Assembly: GCF_000373105.1 (NCBI RefSeq)
Contig: NZ_KB890417.1
Coordinates: 90,339-154,338, forward strand
Length of the DNA: 64,000 bases
Direction: 5' to 3'
From: Neolewinella persica DSM 23188
GTDB taxonomy: Bacteria > Bacteroidota > Bacteroidia > Chitinophagales > Saprospiraceae
Both the position numbers and the translations under genes were made by a program. The notes under the pieces were generated by a model that was given only the letters and a program-made list of their open reading frames with translations, searched no databases and was not told the origin of the DNA. Below are positions 19,330 to 27,839 of this stretch, in pieces (within the stretch, counting starts at the first letter, position 1; every line of letters begins with the position of its first letter).

Positions 19330-20220
19330 TCACTCCAGCATCCGGCGTAAAAACCCAAACCAGGCCTCTCGATACCCCTCCCCACCCTTTTCCCAAAGGT
19401 CGGCATGGTCTCCGTTGTTGACGATGTACAACTGCTTGTCCTTAGATGCATAAGCATCGAACAATGCATGTGCGTGGGAAACGTTGATGTTGGCATCTGC
19501 GTCGCCGTGGATGTGCATTATTGGTTGGGTCACCTTGGAGGCTACATCGACGGGACGGACGGAAAACGGGTCGAAGTCAGCTATTTGTCCGGCGCGGGTC
19601 AGTACATAATCTGATAACCAAAACGGCAGCGGAACTCCGCCCATCCGTTGGCCGTAGGCATTGGCTACGGTGCGTAGGTCGATGAATGTGCTTTCGATGA
19701 GGCCAAATTTCAACCGGTTATCGTGTGCCAGACTCTGGATGGCAACTGCACCTCCCATTGAATTACCGTAGATGCCGGTAGAGAGGTCAGGAGATTTGGC
19801 TTCCAACCAGTCGATGGCCAGGCTGACGTCGTATTTTTCAGCAGCGCCGTAGGTTAGGTATTTACCACCGGATTTGCCGTGCGCGCGTTGGTCCCAAAGC
19901 AAAACGTTGTAGCCTGTTTTCACCAGCTCGGCGACGGAGTTGAGGTAAACTTCCTTGCAGCTACCCACGCCGTGAAGCATGATGAGATTCGCCCTGGCCT
20001 TACCAACAGCGGGAACGTAAAAAGCGTCCAGTTGAATGCTACCCGCCGGCTGTAGCTTAAAATGCTCATAGGGCAGGCCGTAGTTTCCCGGCGTCTGGTC
20101 CCCGGTTTTGTGTCCGGGTTGCAGGATGGCGTAGGGCAATACGTGAGTAGCCAGTAGGTAACCACTAATCAGCAGGAATACAAAAAGAATACCAGCGATG
20201 ATGAGAATGGCTTTCAGCAT
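19330..20220 (-). CDS. Membrane-anchored alpha/beta hydrolase
   Basis: The product has 296 aa from the ATG at 20220. A TTG nine codons earlier falls inside the dispersed motif and is rejected. An N-terminal hydrophobic anchor (residues 3-28) precedes an alpha/beta-hydrolase domain. The oxyanion region is MLHGVGSCKE, the nucleophile Ser is in GIYGNSMGGA, the acid Asp in HIHGDADANI, and the His in NNGDHADLW. It resembles the YqkD/BAAT-like serine hydrolases facing the periplasm. Substrate unknown. A perfect -7 element TATCTTTG sits 25 nt before the ATG, next to a motif copy, so transcription probably starts within that motif. Confidence 0.82.
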   Translation of the reverse strand: MLKAILIIAGILFVFLLISGYLLATHVLPYAILQPGHKTGDQTPGNYGLPYEHFKLQPAGSIQLDAFYVPAVGKARANLIMLHGVGSCKEVYLNSVAELVKTGYNVLLWDQRAHGKSGGKYLTYGAAEKYDVSLAIDWLEAKSPDLSTGIYGNSMGGAVAIQSLAHDNRLKFGLIESTFIDLRTVANAYGQRMGGVPLPFWLSDYVLTRAGQIADFDPFSVRPVDVASKVTQPIMHIHGDADANINVSHAHALFDAYASKDKQLYIVNNGDHADLWEKGGEGYREAWFGFLRRMLE

Positions 20221-20227
20221 GTTTTTT

Positions 20228-20250
20228 GGGCGCGGACGCGGGTGCAAAGA
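20228..20250 (+). repeat. Dispersed 20-bp motif, copy 6
   Basis: GGGCGCGGACGCGGGTGC then AAAGA. In the gene's direction it reads TTTGCACCCGCGTCCGCGCC and ends 7 nt before the hydrolase ATG, so it would form most of the 5' leader. Confidence 0.85.
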
Positions 20251-20252
20251 TA
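20245..20252 (-). promoter_or_regulatory. -7 element overlapping the dispersed motif
   Basis: TATCTTTG on the minus strand is an exact TAnnTTTG match. Its last four bases are the first four of the motif. It lies 25 nt upstream of the ATG at 20220. Confidence 0.55.
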
Positions 20253-20285
20253 GGTTAAGCGATCAATGTTAAGGAGCTGCCCCCC

Positions 20286-20462
20286 GGTCTCCGCGATTTG
20301 TAATCGCGATTGGAGAGAGGGCTCTATGAGCCCGTAGGAAAAGACCTTGTATATTCTTTGGTGAAGCGACACCCTCGCATATCCCGGCTAAAACCTGGAT
20401 ACTGTTTCCTTACGGCTCATAGAGCCTTAGGTCCAAGTGCGATTGCAAATCGCTGGCACCGA
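20286..20462. repeat. REP-like double hairpin element
   Basis: Outer arms: GCGATTTGTAATCGC near 20293 and GCGATTGCAAATCGC (20439-20453). Inner arms: GGCTCTATGAGCC (20320-20332) and GGCTCATAGAGCC (20414-20426), extended by GTAGGAAA/TTTCCTTAC. Each arm is itself a small palindrome. This is the style of REP elements mobilised by RAYT enzymes, but no RAYT gene is in the window. Confidence 0.6.
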
Positions 20463-20472
20463 GTAGCAAAGA

Positions 20473-21168
20473 CTACCGTATCTCAAAAGCCAGAGGGTTC
20501 AACTCCCGATTAACTTCGTCCCCCGGGCATTTAGCCAGTACTCGAGTAAATTGATAGACATCCCCAGCTTCTGCCCTTTGAATGATGGCCTTCGTAGGAC
20601 CGTCAAAACTCCCGCCTTTGTTTATTGACCGATCACGATCATTATCTTTCGAAACCCTAAGCAATTTGAAGCCGACTATTTGACAAGTGCCTTGTATATC
20701 CATGTATCTTATAAGCGCATGAATGCCTCTTTGGGCCCTAAATTCTTCCGCCTCAAATCCCCCCGAAGTAGCATTCCCCAGATATGCCTTTGGATCTGGC
20801 ATCCACATCACCCGAACAACATATTCATCAAGCACTTCACCTTTATGGAGAACAATAATCTTCTCCGCGCCCTGTTTAAGCCCACGAAGGATACCATACC
20901 TTCGACCTCCACGATAGCTAAGGCCAGCAGACGTAGATATTGTAAAATCTTTGTCTTTAAGACCATTCGTATGGATGGTTACTGGATTATCGACACCTAT
21001 GTAAACAATGTTCTGCTTGTCCAACGAAAAACTGACAAATGGTTTCTCTTGCAGAATGTCTGCTGAAGGGCTGTTTGGAGTAGGTGTAACTAATTGCTTT
21101 TCTGCCGGAGGCTCCTGGCAGGCGAATAGGCAAACAGCTATTCCAAAGTAGAGGAGTAAACATTTCAT
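20473..21168 (-). CDS. Lipoprotein with GldM C-terminal-like domain (paralog 1)
   Basis: The product has 231 aa from ATG 21168 (MKCLLLYFGIAVCLFACQ). A longer frame reaches 21300 but runs through a palindromic repeat. CLFAC is a lipobox, so it is a lipoprotein. The remainder (PFVSFSLDKQNIVYIGVDNP, MWMPDPKAYLGNATSGG, AQRGIHALIRYMDIQGTCQI, ending NRELNPLAFEIR) follows the strand order of the GldM C-terminal domain, a part of the T9SS/gliding motor shaft. Full GldM is about 500 aa with an N-terminal membrane helix; here only the last third is present. It shares the layout and ending of the next gene upstream, so they are tandem duplicates. Role unknown. Confidence 0.7.
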   Translation of the reverse strand: MKCLLLYFGIAVCLFACQEPPAEKQLVTPTPNSPSADILQEKPFVSFSLDKQNIVYIGVDNPVTIHTNGLKDKDFTISTSAGLSYRGGRRYGILRGLKQGAEKIIVLHKGEVLDEYVVRVMWMPDPKAYLGNATSGGFEAEEFRAQRGIHALIRYMDIQGTCQIVGFKLLRVSKDNDRDRSINKGGSFDGPTKAIIQRAEAGDVYQFTRVLAKCPGDEVNRELNPLAFEIR

Positions 21169-21231
21169 AGGAGTAAGGCTTAAGCTTAAACGAGGCCCCT
21201 TAGATGTAGCGTGTAAGACAAATTTTAAAGC

Positions 21232-21289
21232 GAGCTGTCCGGCTGAAGCCGAGGCTACACGTGTAGCTCCGGCTTTAGCCGGACAGCTC
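21232..21289. repeat. 58-nt near-perfect palindrome between the paralogs
   Basis: Arms GAGCTGTCCGGCTGAAGCCG and CGGCTTTAGCCGGACAGCTC have one mismatch, and the centre GCTACACGTGTAGC is itself palindromic. It lies 64 nt upstream of the downstream paralog's ATG and could form a strong RNA hairpin. No T run follows. Confidence 0.7.
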
Positions 21290-21368
21290 ATTACTGACAC
21301 TACACTTTCATTTAGAAAATCAATAAATCGGCGCTAAAAGAGGAATTTCTTCAAGCTGGTAGAGCCAG

Positions 21369-22067
21369 CTACCGTATCTCAAACACCAACGAGTTCAGCG
21401 TTCGGTTAGCCTTATCCCCGGGACATTTAGCGCGCACGTCCGTAAACGTATAGATGTCCTTCGGCTCCGCCTTCAGCATCAATTGGTTCGATTTACCTTC
21501 GATGTTGCCTCCCTTGTTAGTTTCCGTTTGCCGGTCCTCCTCCAGAGCGTGTCGGGTTACCGAAAAACCGGTGATCATGCACCTGACGTCAAAATCAAAA
21601 TTATCAAGCATTGCGAAGAGTCCACGCTGCGCTTTGAATTGTCCTGCCCCCATTTTACCTGAAGAGATGCCACCTAATTTGGCGACTGGATCCGGAATTG
21701 ATTTAGCCCGGAAGGTGAATTCATTTATCAAGATCCCCTTGTTCAGGACTTTAACCATCTGAATTCCCACGGCAGAGACGTTCAGCTCATATTCCTTTTC
21801 ATGTTGCGTAATGTACCCTGGAGGTGACGCAATTAAAGTGAGGTCATTGAGGTCAATTCCGGTACTGCGCAGATTCAGTGGGTTGGGGAAACCAACGTAC
21901 ACCACATTCATTTTGCTTGCCGTCAGGTTCACAAATGGATCAGCCGAGATCACCTCTGCCGGCAAAGCCGGCGGCTCCGGCCGGGCACGTTCATCGGCTA
22001 AAGGAAGATGGTCACAGCCCCAGCAGCTGCCAACGATCAACAGCAGTATCAACGTAGTTCTAATCAT
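21369..22067 (-). CDS. Lipoprotein with GldM C-terminal-like domain (paralog 2)
   Basis: The product has 232 aa. The signal peptide MIRTTLILLLIVGSCWGC ends in a lipobox. The body carries the GldM_C signatures: VVYVGFPNPLNLRSTGID, AKSIPDPVAKLGG, GQFKAQRGLFAMLDNFDFDV and a C-terminal RTLNSLVFEIR. In GldM this domain is the distal part of the periplasmic T9SS shaft. A stand-alone lipidated copy might be an accessory or decoy of that machine. The core T9SS genes gldK, gldL and gldN are not in the window. The spacing of 200 bp to paralog 1 includes a palindrome, so co-transcription is uncertain. Confidence 0.75.
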   Translation of the reverse strand: MIRTTLILLLIVGSCWGCDHLPLADERARPEPPALPAEVISADPFVNLTASKMNVVYVGFPNPLNLRSTGIDLNDLTLIASPPGYITQHEKEYELNVSAVGIQMVKVLNKGILINEFTFRAKSIPDPVAKLGGISSGKMGAGQFKAQRGLFAMLDNFDFDVRCMITGFSVTRHALEEDRQTETNKGGNIEGKSNQLMLKAEPKDIYTFTDVRAKCPGDKANRTLNSLVFEIR

Positions 22068-22409
22068 TGCTCTTCATTTCCGCACTTTGCATCCCGCGTC
22101 CGCGCCACCTACTTAGTAAGCAGCGTAGCTGAACCACCATCAGGTAAGATGCCCGTAAGATAAGCAACCGGCAACGGGGGATAAAAAAACCGGAACCCAC
22201 CTTGCGATGAGCTCCGGAATAATATGGAGTAGGTTGACTCTTTGTGCTGTTGGGACGTTGAGTAAGTAGCAAAGTCACTTTTTGGGAGCTAATCTCTCCA
22301 TTATCCAGTTCCTGATTCCTAACTTAGGCGTCAATTCCCTTACGTACGTCGATCCCCTTTGCCCGCCCACCGGCAAATACCCACTTTAGCGAAGCACAAA
22401 TACCCAGGA
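22068..22409. other. Divergent spacer
   Basis: A spacer of 342 bp between the divergent GldM_C lipoprotein and DUF2207 genes. It holds one degenerate dispersed motif (22085-22106). I see no hairpin cassette and no clear TAnnTTTG element. Confidence 0.5.
22085..22106 (-). repeat. Dispersed 20-bp motif, copy 7 (degenerate)
   Basis: CTTTGCATCCCGCGTCCGCG then CC on the plus strand. It differs from the consensus in the middle (ATCCC for ACCT). It lies 18 nt upstream of the minus-strand lipoprotein ATG, in antisense orientation. Confidence 0.6.
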
Positions 22410-24104
22410 ATGAGACTATTTATCTTTTGTTTACTTTTTCTACCCCTGCTTATCACGGCACAAAGGGAGGAGTTCAGCCAATTCAACGTTGCTGTCACCG
22501 TCCAACAGGACGGTACGCTCAACGTCAACGAAGACATTTCGGTAATTTCGAGTGGTAAGGTGATCAAGCGGGGAATCACCCGCGCGCTGCCGCGCGGGCC
22601 CATCGGAGACGACGTAGATAAGATGGAAAGATTCGATTATGACATCCAATCCGTTAGCCGGGACGGTAGCAGCGAAGACTACCACACCAAAAACGAGGGA
22701 GACAGCAAAGTCGTTTACTTCGGCAGTAAAGACCGGCGGCTTGATCCGGGGCCCCATCGTTATGGCCTCACCTACGATGCCCCCAAACAGATTTATTTTT
22801 TCGACGACCGCGAAGAGGTACGCTGGACGCTGGCCGGCATCGACACCCGGCTACCGATCAGGGCCGCCAGCCTGACCTTAACGGTCCCCGGTGGAATGAA
22901 CGTGCTGGGTACCGTCTGCTATACGGGTAGCTTTGGCTCTACCGAACAGGCGTGCGAAATGGTGAAAAACGGCAACCAGATCACCTATACCCTCTCCCGG
23001 CAACTTGCTGAGGGAGAAGGCATGATCATCGCCGCCGTATTCCCTACAGGGTCGTTCGTTAAGCCGGCGCCACCACCACCCCCTACGGCCCTGCAAAAAA
23101 GCGGGACGAAATACATCAGCTTTATTGGTATGCTGATCGCGTTGATGTACGGCTACCGGACCTGGCAGATCCATGGTATTGACCCTCCGACGCCGGAAGT
23201 AGGGCCGCAGTTTACCGCCCCACGCGGTCTTTCTGCCGCCAGCATGCATTACCTTAATTCGTATATGCCCAGCCAGACTCAGCTTACTGCTTCTCTGACC
23301 GACCTGGCCATTAAAGGCTATTTGAAAATTGACGAAGAAGAACGCAGTGGTCTTTTTTCCACTTCAGAGATTTTCGTCCTCCGGCCGCTACAAAAAGATC
23401 CCGAAACACACCAGGACCTCGCGCCTGAGCAAATAGCGCTCTATAATCATCTCCGCAATATGGGAGACATTGATCTGGACGGAGAATACGATAAACGCCT
23501 CGCCAAAGCTACCGAAGCACATAATAAAAGCCTGAAGGAACAGCACGCTGATTACCTCAAAGAAGGAGGAAACGGTTGGAAGGTCCTTCCCTACGGACTG
23601 ATCATGCTGGCTACAGTGGTCGGCGCAGCAATATTTCTTAACCATGCCGAGAACCTGGGCATCGTCCTATTCATTTTTGCCGTCACGCTGTTGATCGTCG
23701 GCACCCCGCTCTACGCCTGGCTGATCCGGAAACCTTCGGAAGACAAGGTGAAATTATGGGCAGAGATCAAGGCGATGAAGCAATACCTGAAGCTTTCGGA
23801 AAAAGAGCGGCGGGGCATTTCTGGTGCGCCGGAGATGACGGAGGAGTATTTCCAATCGGTCCTACCCTACGCCATCGCTCTCGGCATTGAAAACAACTGG
23901 GCTTTGGATTTACAGTCGGATTTGGCGGGTACGCTCAACAATGATCGTAGCCGGCACAGCATGCATATGTACCCATTTATGATGCCTGGTTTTGGGAGTA
24001 AGATGAATACGGCTTACGGAGCAGTTTCCAGCCCTCCAAGTAGTTCGGGAGGCAGTGCCGGCGGAGGTTCCGTTGGTGGGGGCGGGGGCTCGGGGGGGTG
24101 GTGA
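22410..24104 (+). CDS. DUF2207 membrane protein
   Basis: The product has 564 aa. I start at ATG 22410, which gives a clean signal peptide (MRLFIFCLLFLPLLITAQ). The frame is open from 22359. Residues about 20-210 are the extracellular DUF2207 domain (FNVAVTVQQDGTLNVNEDIS, then strands ending in TLTVPGG). Transmembrane segments follow near 245-262 and in a pair at about 405-460. Cytoplasmic parts contain a winged-helix-like stretch (LTASLTDLAIKGYLKIDEEE). The C-terminus is a glycine/serine tail ending in SGGW, typical of the family. Function unproven; members are predicted membrane proteins of unknown role. It ends at an inverted repeat shared with ettA. Confidence 0.85.
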   Translation: MRLFIFCLLFLPLLITAQREEFSQFNVAVTVQQDGTLNVNEDISVISSGKVIKRGITRALPRGPIGDDVDKMERFDYDIQSVSRDGSSEDYHTKNEGDSKVVYFGSKDRRLDPGPHRYGLTYDAPKQIYFFDDREEVRWTLAGIDTRLPIRAASLTLTVPGGMNVLGTVCYTGSFGSTEQACEMVKNGNQITYTLSRQLAEGEGMIIAAVFPTGSFVKPAPPPPPTALQKSGTKYISFIGMLIALMYGYRTWQIHGIDPPTPEVGPQFTAPRGLSAASMHYLNSYMPSQTQLTASLTDLAIKGYLKIDEEERSGLFSTSEIFVLRPLQKDPETHQDLAPEQIALYNHLRNMGDIDLDGEYDKRLAKATEAHNKSLKEQHADYLKEGGNGWKVLPYGLIMLATVVGAAIFLNHAENLGIVLFIFAVTLLIVGTPLYAWLIRKPSEDKVKLWAEIKAMKQYLKLSEKERRGISGAPEMTEEYFQSVLPYAIALGIENNWALDLQSDLAGTLNNDRSRHSMHMYPFMMPGFGSKMNTAYGAVSSPPSSSGGSAGGGSVGGGGGSGGW

Positions 24105-24119
24105 TTTAGTCTACTGGGG

Positions 24120-24185
24120 CTATTGGTATTATTGGTGCAGAACTCCAACAAACCAATAGCCCCAATAGACCAATAATACCAATAG
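24120..24185. terminator. Inverted repeat between convergent genes
   Basis: CTATTGGTATTATTGGT (24120-24136) and ACCAATAATACCAATAG (24169-24185) are perfect 17-bp inverse copies. They lie between the convergent stops at 24104 and 24191. Such a structure could end transcription from both sides, but there is no T run. The arms are built from CTATTGG words also seen just upstream of ettA. Confidence 0.5.
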
Positions 24186-24190
24186 GCCAA

Positions 24191-25873
24191 CTACCGGTTA
24201 ATCACATTCTTAAACCGCGGCCGCTTAGGCGTAACGTCTCCCAGACGCTCTTTCTTAGCTGCTTCGTACTGGCTGTAGTTACCTTCGAAGAACTGGATTT
24301 CGCCTTCGTCCTCGAAACTGAGGATGTGGGTGGCCAGACGGTCGATGAACCAGCGATCGTGAGAGATGACAAGGACACAGCCGGCGAAGCTGTCGAGCGC
24401 ATCCTCGAGCGCACGCAGGGTGTTGATGTCGATGTCGTTGGTCGGTTCGTCAAGGAGGAGGACATTACCGCCTTCGCGGAGGGTCATGGCCAGCTGCAGG
24501 CGGTTCCGCTCTCCGCCGGAGAGCATGCCGATTTTCTTCTGCTGGTCGCCACCGGCGAAGTTGAAGCGGCTCAGGTAGGCACGGGCGTTTACCTGTGCGT
24601 TCCCTACATCGATCATGTCGTGGCCCTGGCTGACGACGTCGTAAATCGTCTGTTCTTTATTGGCGAGCTGTTCGTGGCTCTGGTCAACGTAGCTGATCTT
24701 CACGGTCTCACCAATCTTGATGTTACCGGAGTCGGGCTCGTGTTCCTTAGTCAGCAAGCGGAAGAAAGTAGATTTACCCACACCGTTGGGGCCGAGGATA
24801 CCGACGATGGCGTTCTTCGGAATATTGAAGGTCGCGTTCTCGAAAAGGACACGATCGCCAAAACCTTTGGTCAGGTTCTCCACTTCGATCACAACGTCGC
24901 CAAGGCGGGGGCCCGGTGGGATGAAGATTTCCATGTTCTGTTCGCGTTCTTTGCCTTCATCGCGGGACATTTTATCGTAGGCGGCCAGACGGGCTTTACC
25001 TTTAGATTGTCGGGCTTTCGGTGCCATTCTGATCCATTCCAACTCTCGCTTGAGGGTCTTCTGCCGCTTGCTTTCTGTTTTTTCTTCCTGCTTGAGGCGA
25101 TCAGATTTCTGCTCCAGCCAGCTGGAGTAATTGCCTTCCCAGGGGATGCCTTCTCCACGGTCCAGTTCGAGGATCCAGCCGGCGACGTTGTCGAGGAAGT
25201 AACGATCGTGCGTTACGGCGATGACGGTACCCTTGAAACTCTGGAGGTACTGCTCGAGCCAATGGACGGACTCGGCGTCGAGGTGGTTGGTAGGTTCGTC
25301 CAGCAGCAGGATGTCCGGATTACTGAGCAGTAGCCGGGCCAGCGCTACGCGCCGGCGTTCTCCTCCGGAGAGGACGCTTACTTTGGCGTCATCGGGTGGG
25401 CAGCGGAGGGCGTCCATCGCCGTATTGAGTTTATTGTCTAACTCGTAGCCGTTACGATTTTCAATTTCCTCCATCAGTTCGCCCTGACGTTCGATGAGCT
25501 TGTTCATCTCATCATCGCTCATCGGCTCGGCGAACTTCATGTTCACCTCGTCATACTCCTTCATCAGGTCGACGGTTTCCTGCACGGCTTCTTCCACAAT
25601 TTCGCGGACGGTCTTTTCGGCGTCCAACTCAGGCTCCTGCGCCAGGTAACCAATCTTGTAATCGGCGTTGAAGACCACGTTGCCCTGGAAGTTTTTGTCT
25701 ATACCTGCAATGATCTTCAGCAAGGTCGACTTACCGGAACCGTTGAGACCGAGTACACCGATCTTGGCACCGTAGTAAAAACTCAGCCAGATGTTGTTCA
25801 GTACTTTTTTGGAGGCTCCCGGGAAGGTTTTGGAGACGCGCTCCATGGAGAAGATGATCTTGTGCTCAGCCAT
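24191..25873 (-). CDS. ettA: ABC-F translational throttle ATPase EttA
   Basis: The product has 560 aa, the standard length. Two ABC ATPase domains: Walker A GLNGSGKST (about 42-50) and GPNGVGKST, signatures VLSGGERRR and MLSGGERNR, Walker B ILLLDEPTNHLD and VLLLDEPTNDID. Between them is the basic P-site tRNA-interaction linker (ELEWIRMAPKARQSKGKAR) that identifies EttA among ABC-F proteins. It binds the ribosomal E site and gates the first elongation steps according to ATP/ADP. Cytoplasmic, no membrane domain. Upstream on the coding strand, two GTACTTTCG words resemble -7 elements, and the leader carries two ATAGACCAAT repeats. Confidence 0.96.
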   Translation of the reverse strand: MAEHKIIFSMERVSKTFPGASKKVLNNIWLSFYYGAKIGVLGLNGSGKSTLLKIIAGIDKNFQGNVVFNADYKIGYLAQEPELDAEKTVREIVEEAVQETVDLMKEYDEVNMKFAEPMSDDEMNKLIERQGELMEEIENRNGYELDNKLNTAMDALRCPPDDAKVSVLSGGERRRVALARLLLSNPDILLLDEPTNHLDAESVHWLEQYLQSFKGTVIAVTHDRYFLDNVAGWILELDRGEGIPWEGNYSSWLEQKSDRLKQEEKTESKRQKTLKRELEWIRMAPKARQSKGKARLAAYDKMSRDEGKEREQNMEIFIPPGPRLGDVVIEVENLTKGFGDRVLFENATFNIPKNAIVGILGPNGVGKSTFFRLLTKEHEPDSGNIKIGETVKISYVDQSHEQLANKEQTIYDVVSQGHDMIDVGNAQVNARAYLSRFNFAGGDQQKKIGMLSGGERNRLQLAMTLREGGNVLLLDEPTNDIDINTLRALEDALDSFAGCVLVISHDRWFIDRLATHILSFEDEGEIQFFEGNYSQYEAAKKERLGDVTPKRPRFKNVINR

Positions 25874-25976
25874 ATTGGTCTATTTGTGCTATTGGTCTAT
25901 TTGTTGGTGGTCCGTCGGTTCGAAAGTACTTTTCTCCCCCTAAAACGGGCGGACGGCGAAAGTACGGAATTATGGC

Positions 25977-26000
25977 GAGTTGTCGAGTTGTCAAGTTGTC
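25977..26000 (+). repeat. GAGTTGTC tandem array
   Basis: Three 8-bp units (GAGTTGTC, GAGTTGTC, AAGTTGTC), then GGGTGTCCGG. Inverse of the GACAACT words at 14137-14228. It precedes an AGCAAGCG-type repeat. Confidence 0.6.
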
Positions 26001-26051
26001 GGGTGTCCGGTTATCAGCGACATAACGTTCTTCTCTCATCCGTTTGCCCCG

Positions 26052-26096
26052 AAGGTGAGCAAGCGACGCGCCGCGAATGGCAACAGCGGAACCTTA
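26052..26096 (+). repeat. AGCAAGCG-type repeat, copy 4
   Basis: AAGGTGAGCAAGCGACGCGC, then CGCGAATGGCAACAGCGGAA. One base shorter in the middle than the copies at 19.2 kb. Confidence 0.65.
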
Positions 26097-26129
26097 TTCA
26101 CTTATTCGGTCATTCCATTATTCACTCCT

Positions 26130-26175
26130 GAGGTGAGTAAGCGAAGCGCCACGAATGGTACCTGGCAGCCCTTTC
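26130..26175 (+). repeat. AGCAAGCG-type repeat, copy 5
   Basis: GAGGTGAGTAAGCGAAGCGC, then CACGAATGGTACCTGGCAG, then CCC, followed by CACTCCATTC-type filler next to the glycosyltransferase stop. Confidence 0.65.
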
Positions 26176-26197
26176 CACCAGTCACCCCTTCTCCCAT

Positions 26198-27727
26198 TCA
26201 CTCCATTCTCTTCCGGCGATACACCAGCAACCGGTCCCCAATTTCATCGACCTCTTCGAAGGCTGGCAGGAGACGTTCCGTCAGCGGTGTTTCGGCGTTA
26301 GCGTCCTCGCGGCGGCGAACGAGGTATTGGACCGCCGGGTCGTTGAGGATGCGGTTTGCTTCGGCAACTTCGTCGATCTGGAAAGCGCGGACGTGGTGGT
26401 CATAGAACAACAAGGAGGAATGGATATAGGGCGTAGGTACTGGCTTGTCCAATAAATGGTAGCTGATCTGGAAGCCGTTGATGATGAAGATGGTTTCATC
26501 GGCGCCCAGCTTATCCTTGAAATAGGCAGCAATCTTCGGCGGCTCATCCCGTTTTTTTGCGTAGGCGAAGTAGTGGGCGGTACCCAACATACTGGCAACC
26601 AAAAAGATGAGGACAAAGGAATACTTGCGCAGACCGGGTCTCCGCAGCCAGGGGAAAACCGTCGTCCCTGGAGCCCACCACATTGCCGCGAGCAGCGCCA
26701 CAACGGGATGCAACTGGACCTGGTAGTGGCCGAAGCGTTTGCCGGTCAGCAGTACGACAACGGTAACGAGCGCGAATTGCAGCAGCAGGTATATTCCCCA
26801 TTGAAGCTTTTCACGCTCTAATAAAGAAGGTAATAATTTATTGTTGGGTTCTTCCCTGCTCCTCCAACGCCATGCCTGCACCAGCGCGCCGCCGCCCAAA
26901 ATCACGAATGGCGAAAAACGCAACAGGTAGTCGCCCATGTATTTAAGTCGCAGGTACCAGGGCAATTCTATCGGGTAGGCAGCACTAACGTCGAACGTAT
27001 AGAACATCAGCTGATCAAGCATTCCCAACTGCTGGTAATACAAATAGACGAAGAGCAACGGCAGGGCAAATGCGCCCACCAGCATTGCTCCTGAAGTGAT
27101 GATGCGGCCCCAGGCTTTCTGACGACCATAATACCAAACCATAAATAGTCCGATGGCTAAGGCTTCTGCCGCCGCAAAGGGCTTGATGATCATCGCCAGC
27201 CCCAGCAAAAAACCGGTAACCGGCCAGTGCCAGGCGGGGTCCGCTGAACGCGAATTGAGGCGTGGTGCCACTGCCAAAGCTACCGAAGCGATGGTAAACA
27301 CGTTGAAGAAAATCTCCGTATTTGGTGATACGCCGTAGTAGGTAAAAAGGCTACAGATAAACAGATAAATCAGGCCCGCTGCAATTCCGACACGGGTGCC
27401 GCCGGAAGCAACAAAATTTTTGCCGCCAGTTACTCTTTCTCCCGCCATAAAAAGGCCAAAGCTCCCCAGCCCCACCACACAGGAAGCCGCAATCCGGAGT
27501 GCAAGGATACTGCCTCCGGTCAATTTGATCAGCGCTGCATATATCCAGAATATGCCAATCGGTTTGGTATCGATCAGGTCCCGGAGGTAAACTTCACCCC
27601 GCAGCATTTCGTCGGCAATAACAATGTAAGTACTCTCGTCATGATTGATGACGGAGATGAAAAAGGAACCCCAGCGGGCAACGACGGCCAAAGCCATAAA
27701 TGCAAGGAGCCATTGGTATTTACGCAT
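26198..27727 (-). CDS. GT-C family membrane glycosyltransferase (ArnT/PMT-like)
   Basis: The product has 509 aa with about ten hydrophobic segments. The first extracellular loop has the acidic motif INHDESTYIVIADEMLRGE and the DTKPIGIFWIYA stretch, as in GT39/PMT_2 enzymes that use lipid-linked sugars. The C-terminus (about 420-509) is a soluble periplasmic piece. It should transfer a sugar from a polyprenyl phosphate carrier to a lipid or protein on the outer face of the inner membrane; acceptor unknown. No other envelope-sugar genes are adjacent. A perfect TATCTTTG -7 element ends 4 nt before the ATG. Confidence 0.8.
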   Translation of the reverse strand: MRKYQWLLAFMALAVVARWGSFFISVINHDESTYIVIADEMLRGEVYLRDLIDTKPIGIFWIYAALIKLTGGSILALRIAASCVVGLGSFGLFMAGERVTGGKNFVASGGTRVGIAAGLIYLFICSLFTYYGVSPNTEIFFNVFTIASVALAVAPRLNSRSADPAWHWPVTGFLLGLAMIIKPFAAAEALAIGLFMVWYYGRQKAWGRIITSGAMLVGAFALPLLFVYLYYQQLGMLDQLMFYTFDVSAAYPIELPWYLRLKYMGDYLLRFSPFVILGGGALVQAWRWRSREEPNNKLLPSLLEREKLQWGIYLLLQFALVTVVVLLTGKRFGHYQVQLHPVVALLAAMWWAPGTTVFPWLRRPGLRKYSFVLIFLVASMLGTAHYFAYAKKRDEPPKIAAYFKDKLGADETIFIINGFQISYHLLDKPVPTPYIHSSLLFYDHHVRAFQIDEVAEANRILNDPAVQYLVRRREDANAETPLTERLLPAFEEVDEIGDRLLVYRRKRME

Positions 27728-27731
27728 TTCG

Positions 27732-27739
27732 CAAAGATA
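27732..27739 (-). promoter_or_regulatory. -7 promoter element abutting the glycosyltransferase start
   Basis: TATCTTTG on the minus strand, exact TAnnTTTG, followed by CGAA and the ATG at 27727. With the usual -7 spacing, transcription would begin at or within the start codon, so the mRNA may be leaderless or start further upstream. Confidence 0.55.
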
Positions 27740-27839
27740 TAATGGGCGCAGTTACTCGTGCTGGTATAAAAAAAGTGGTCAACACTAATCTGAGATGCTT
27801 CGCGCTTATTCCGGAGATACCGATTTTTTGCCCAAAATG

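Larger units (their letters stand above)
25874..26197. other. Repeat-rich spacer upstream of ettA
   Basis: A spacer of 324 bp: ATTGGTCTATTTG words next to the ettA start, then the GAGTTGTC array and two AGCAAGCG-type repeats listed below, joined by CATTC/TTCACTC filler. No gene. Confidence 0.6.

Noticed and set aside
19330-20247. TTG start at 20247 for the hydrolase, adding MHPRPRPKN
   Set aside because: These residues are the dispersed motif lying downstream of a -7 box; the ATG at 20220 directly precedes the membrane anchor.
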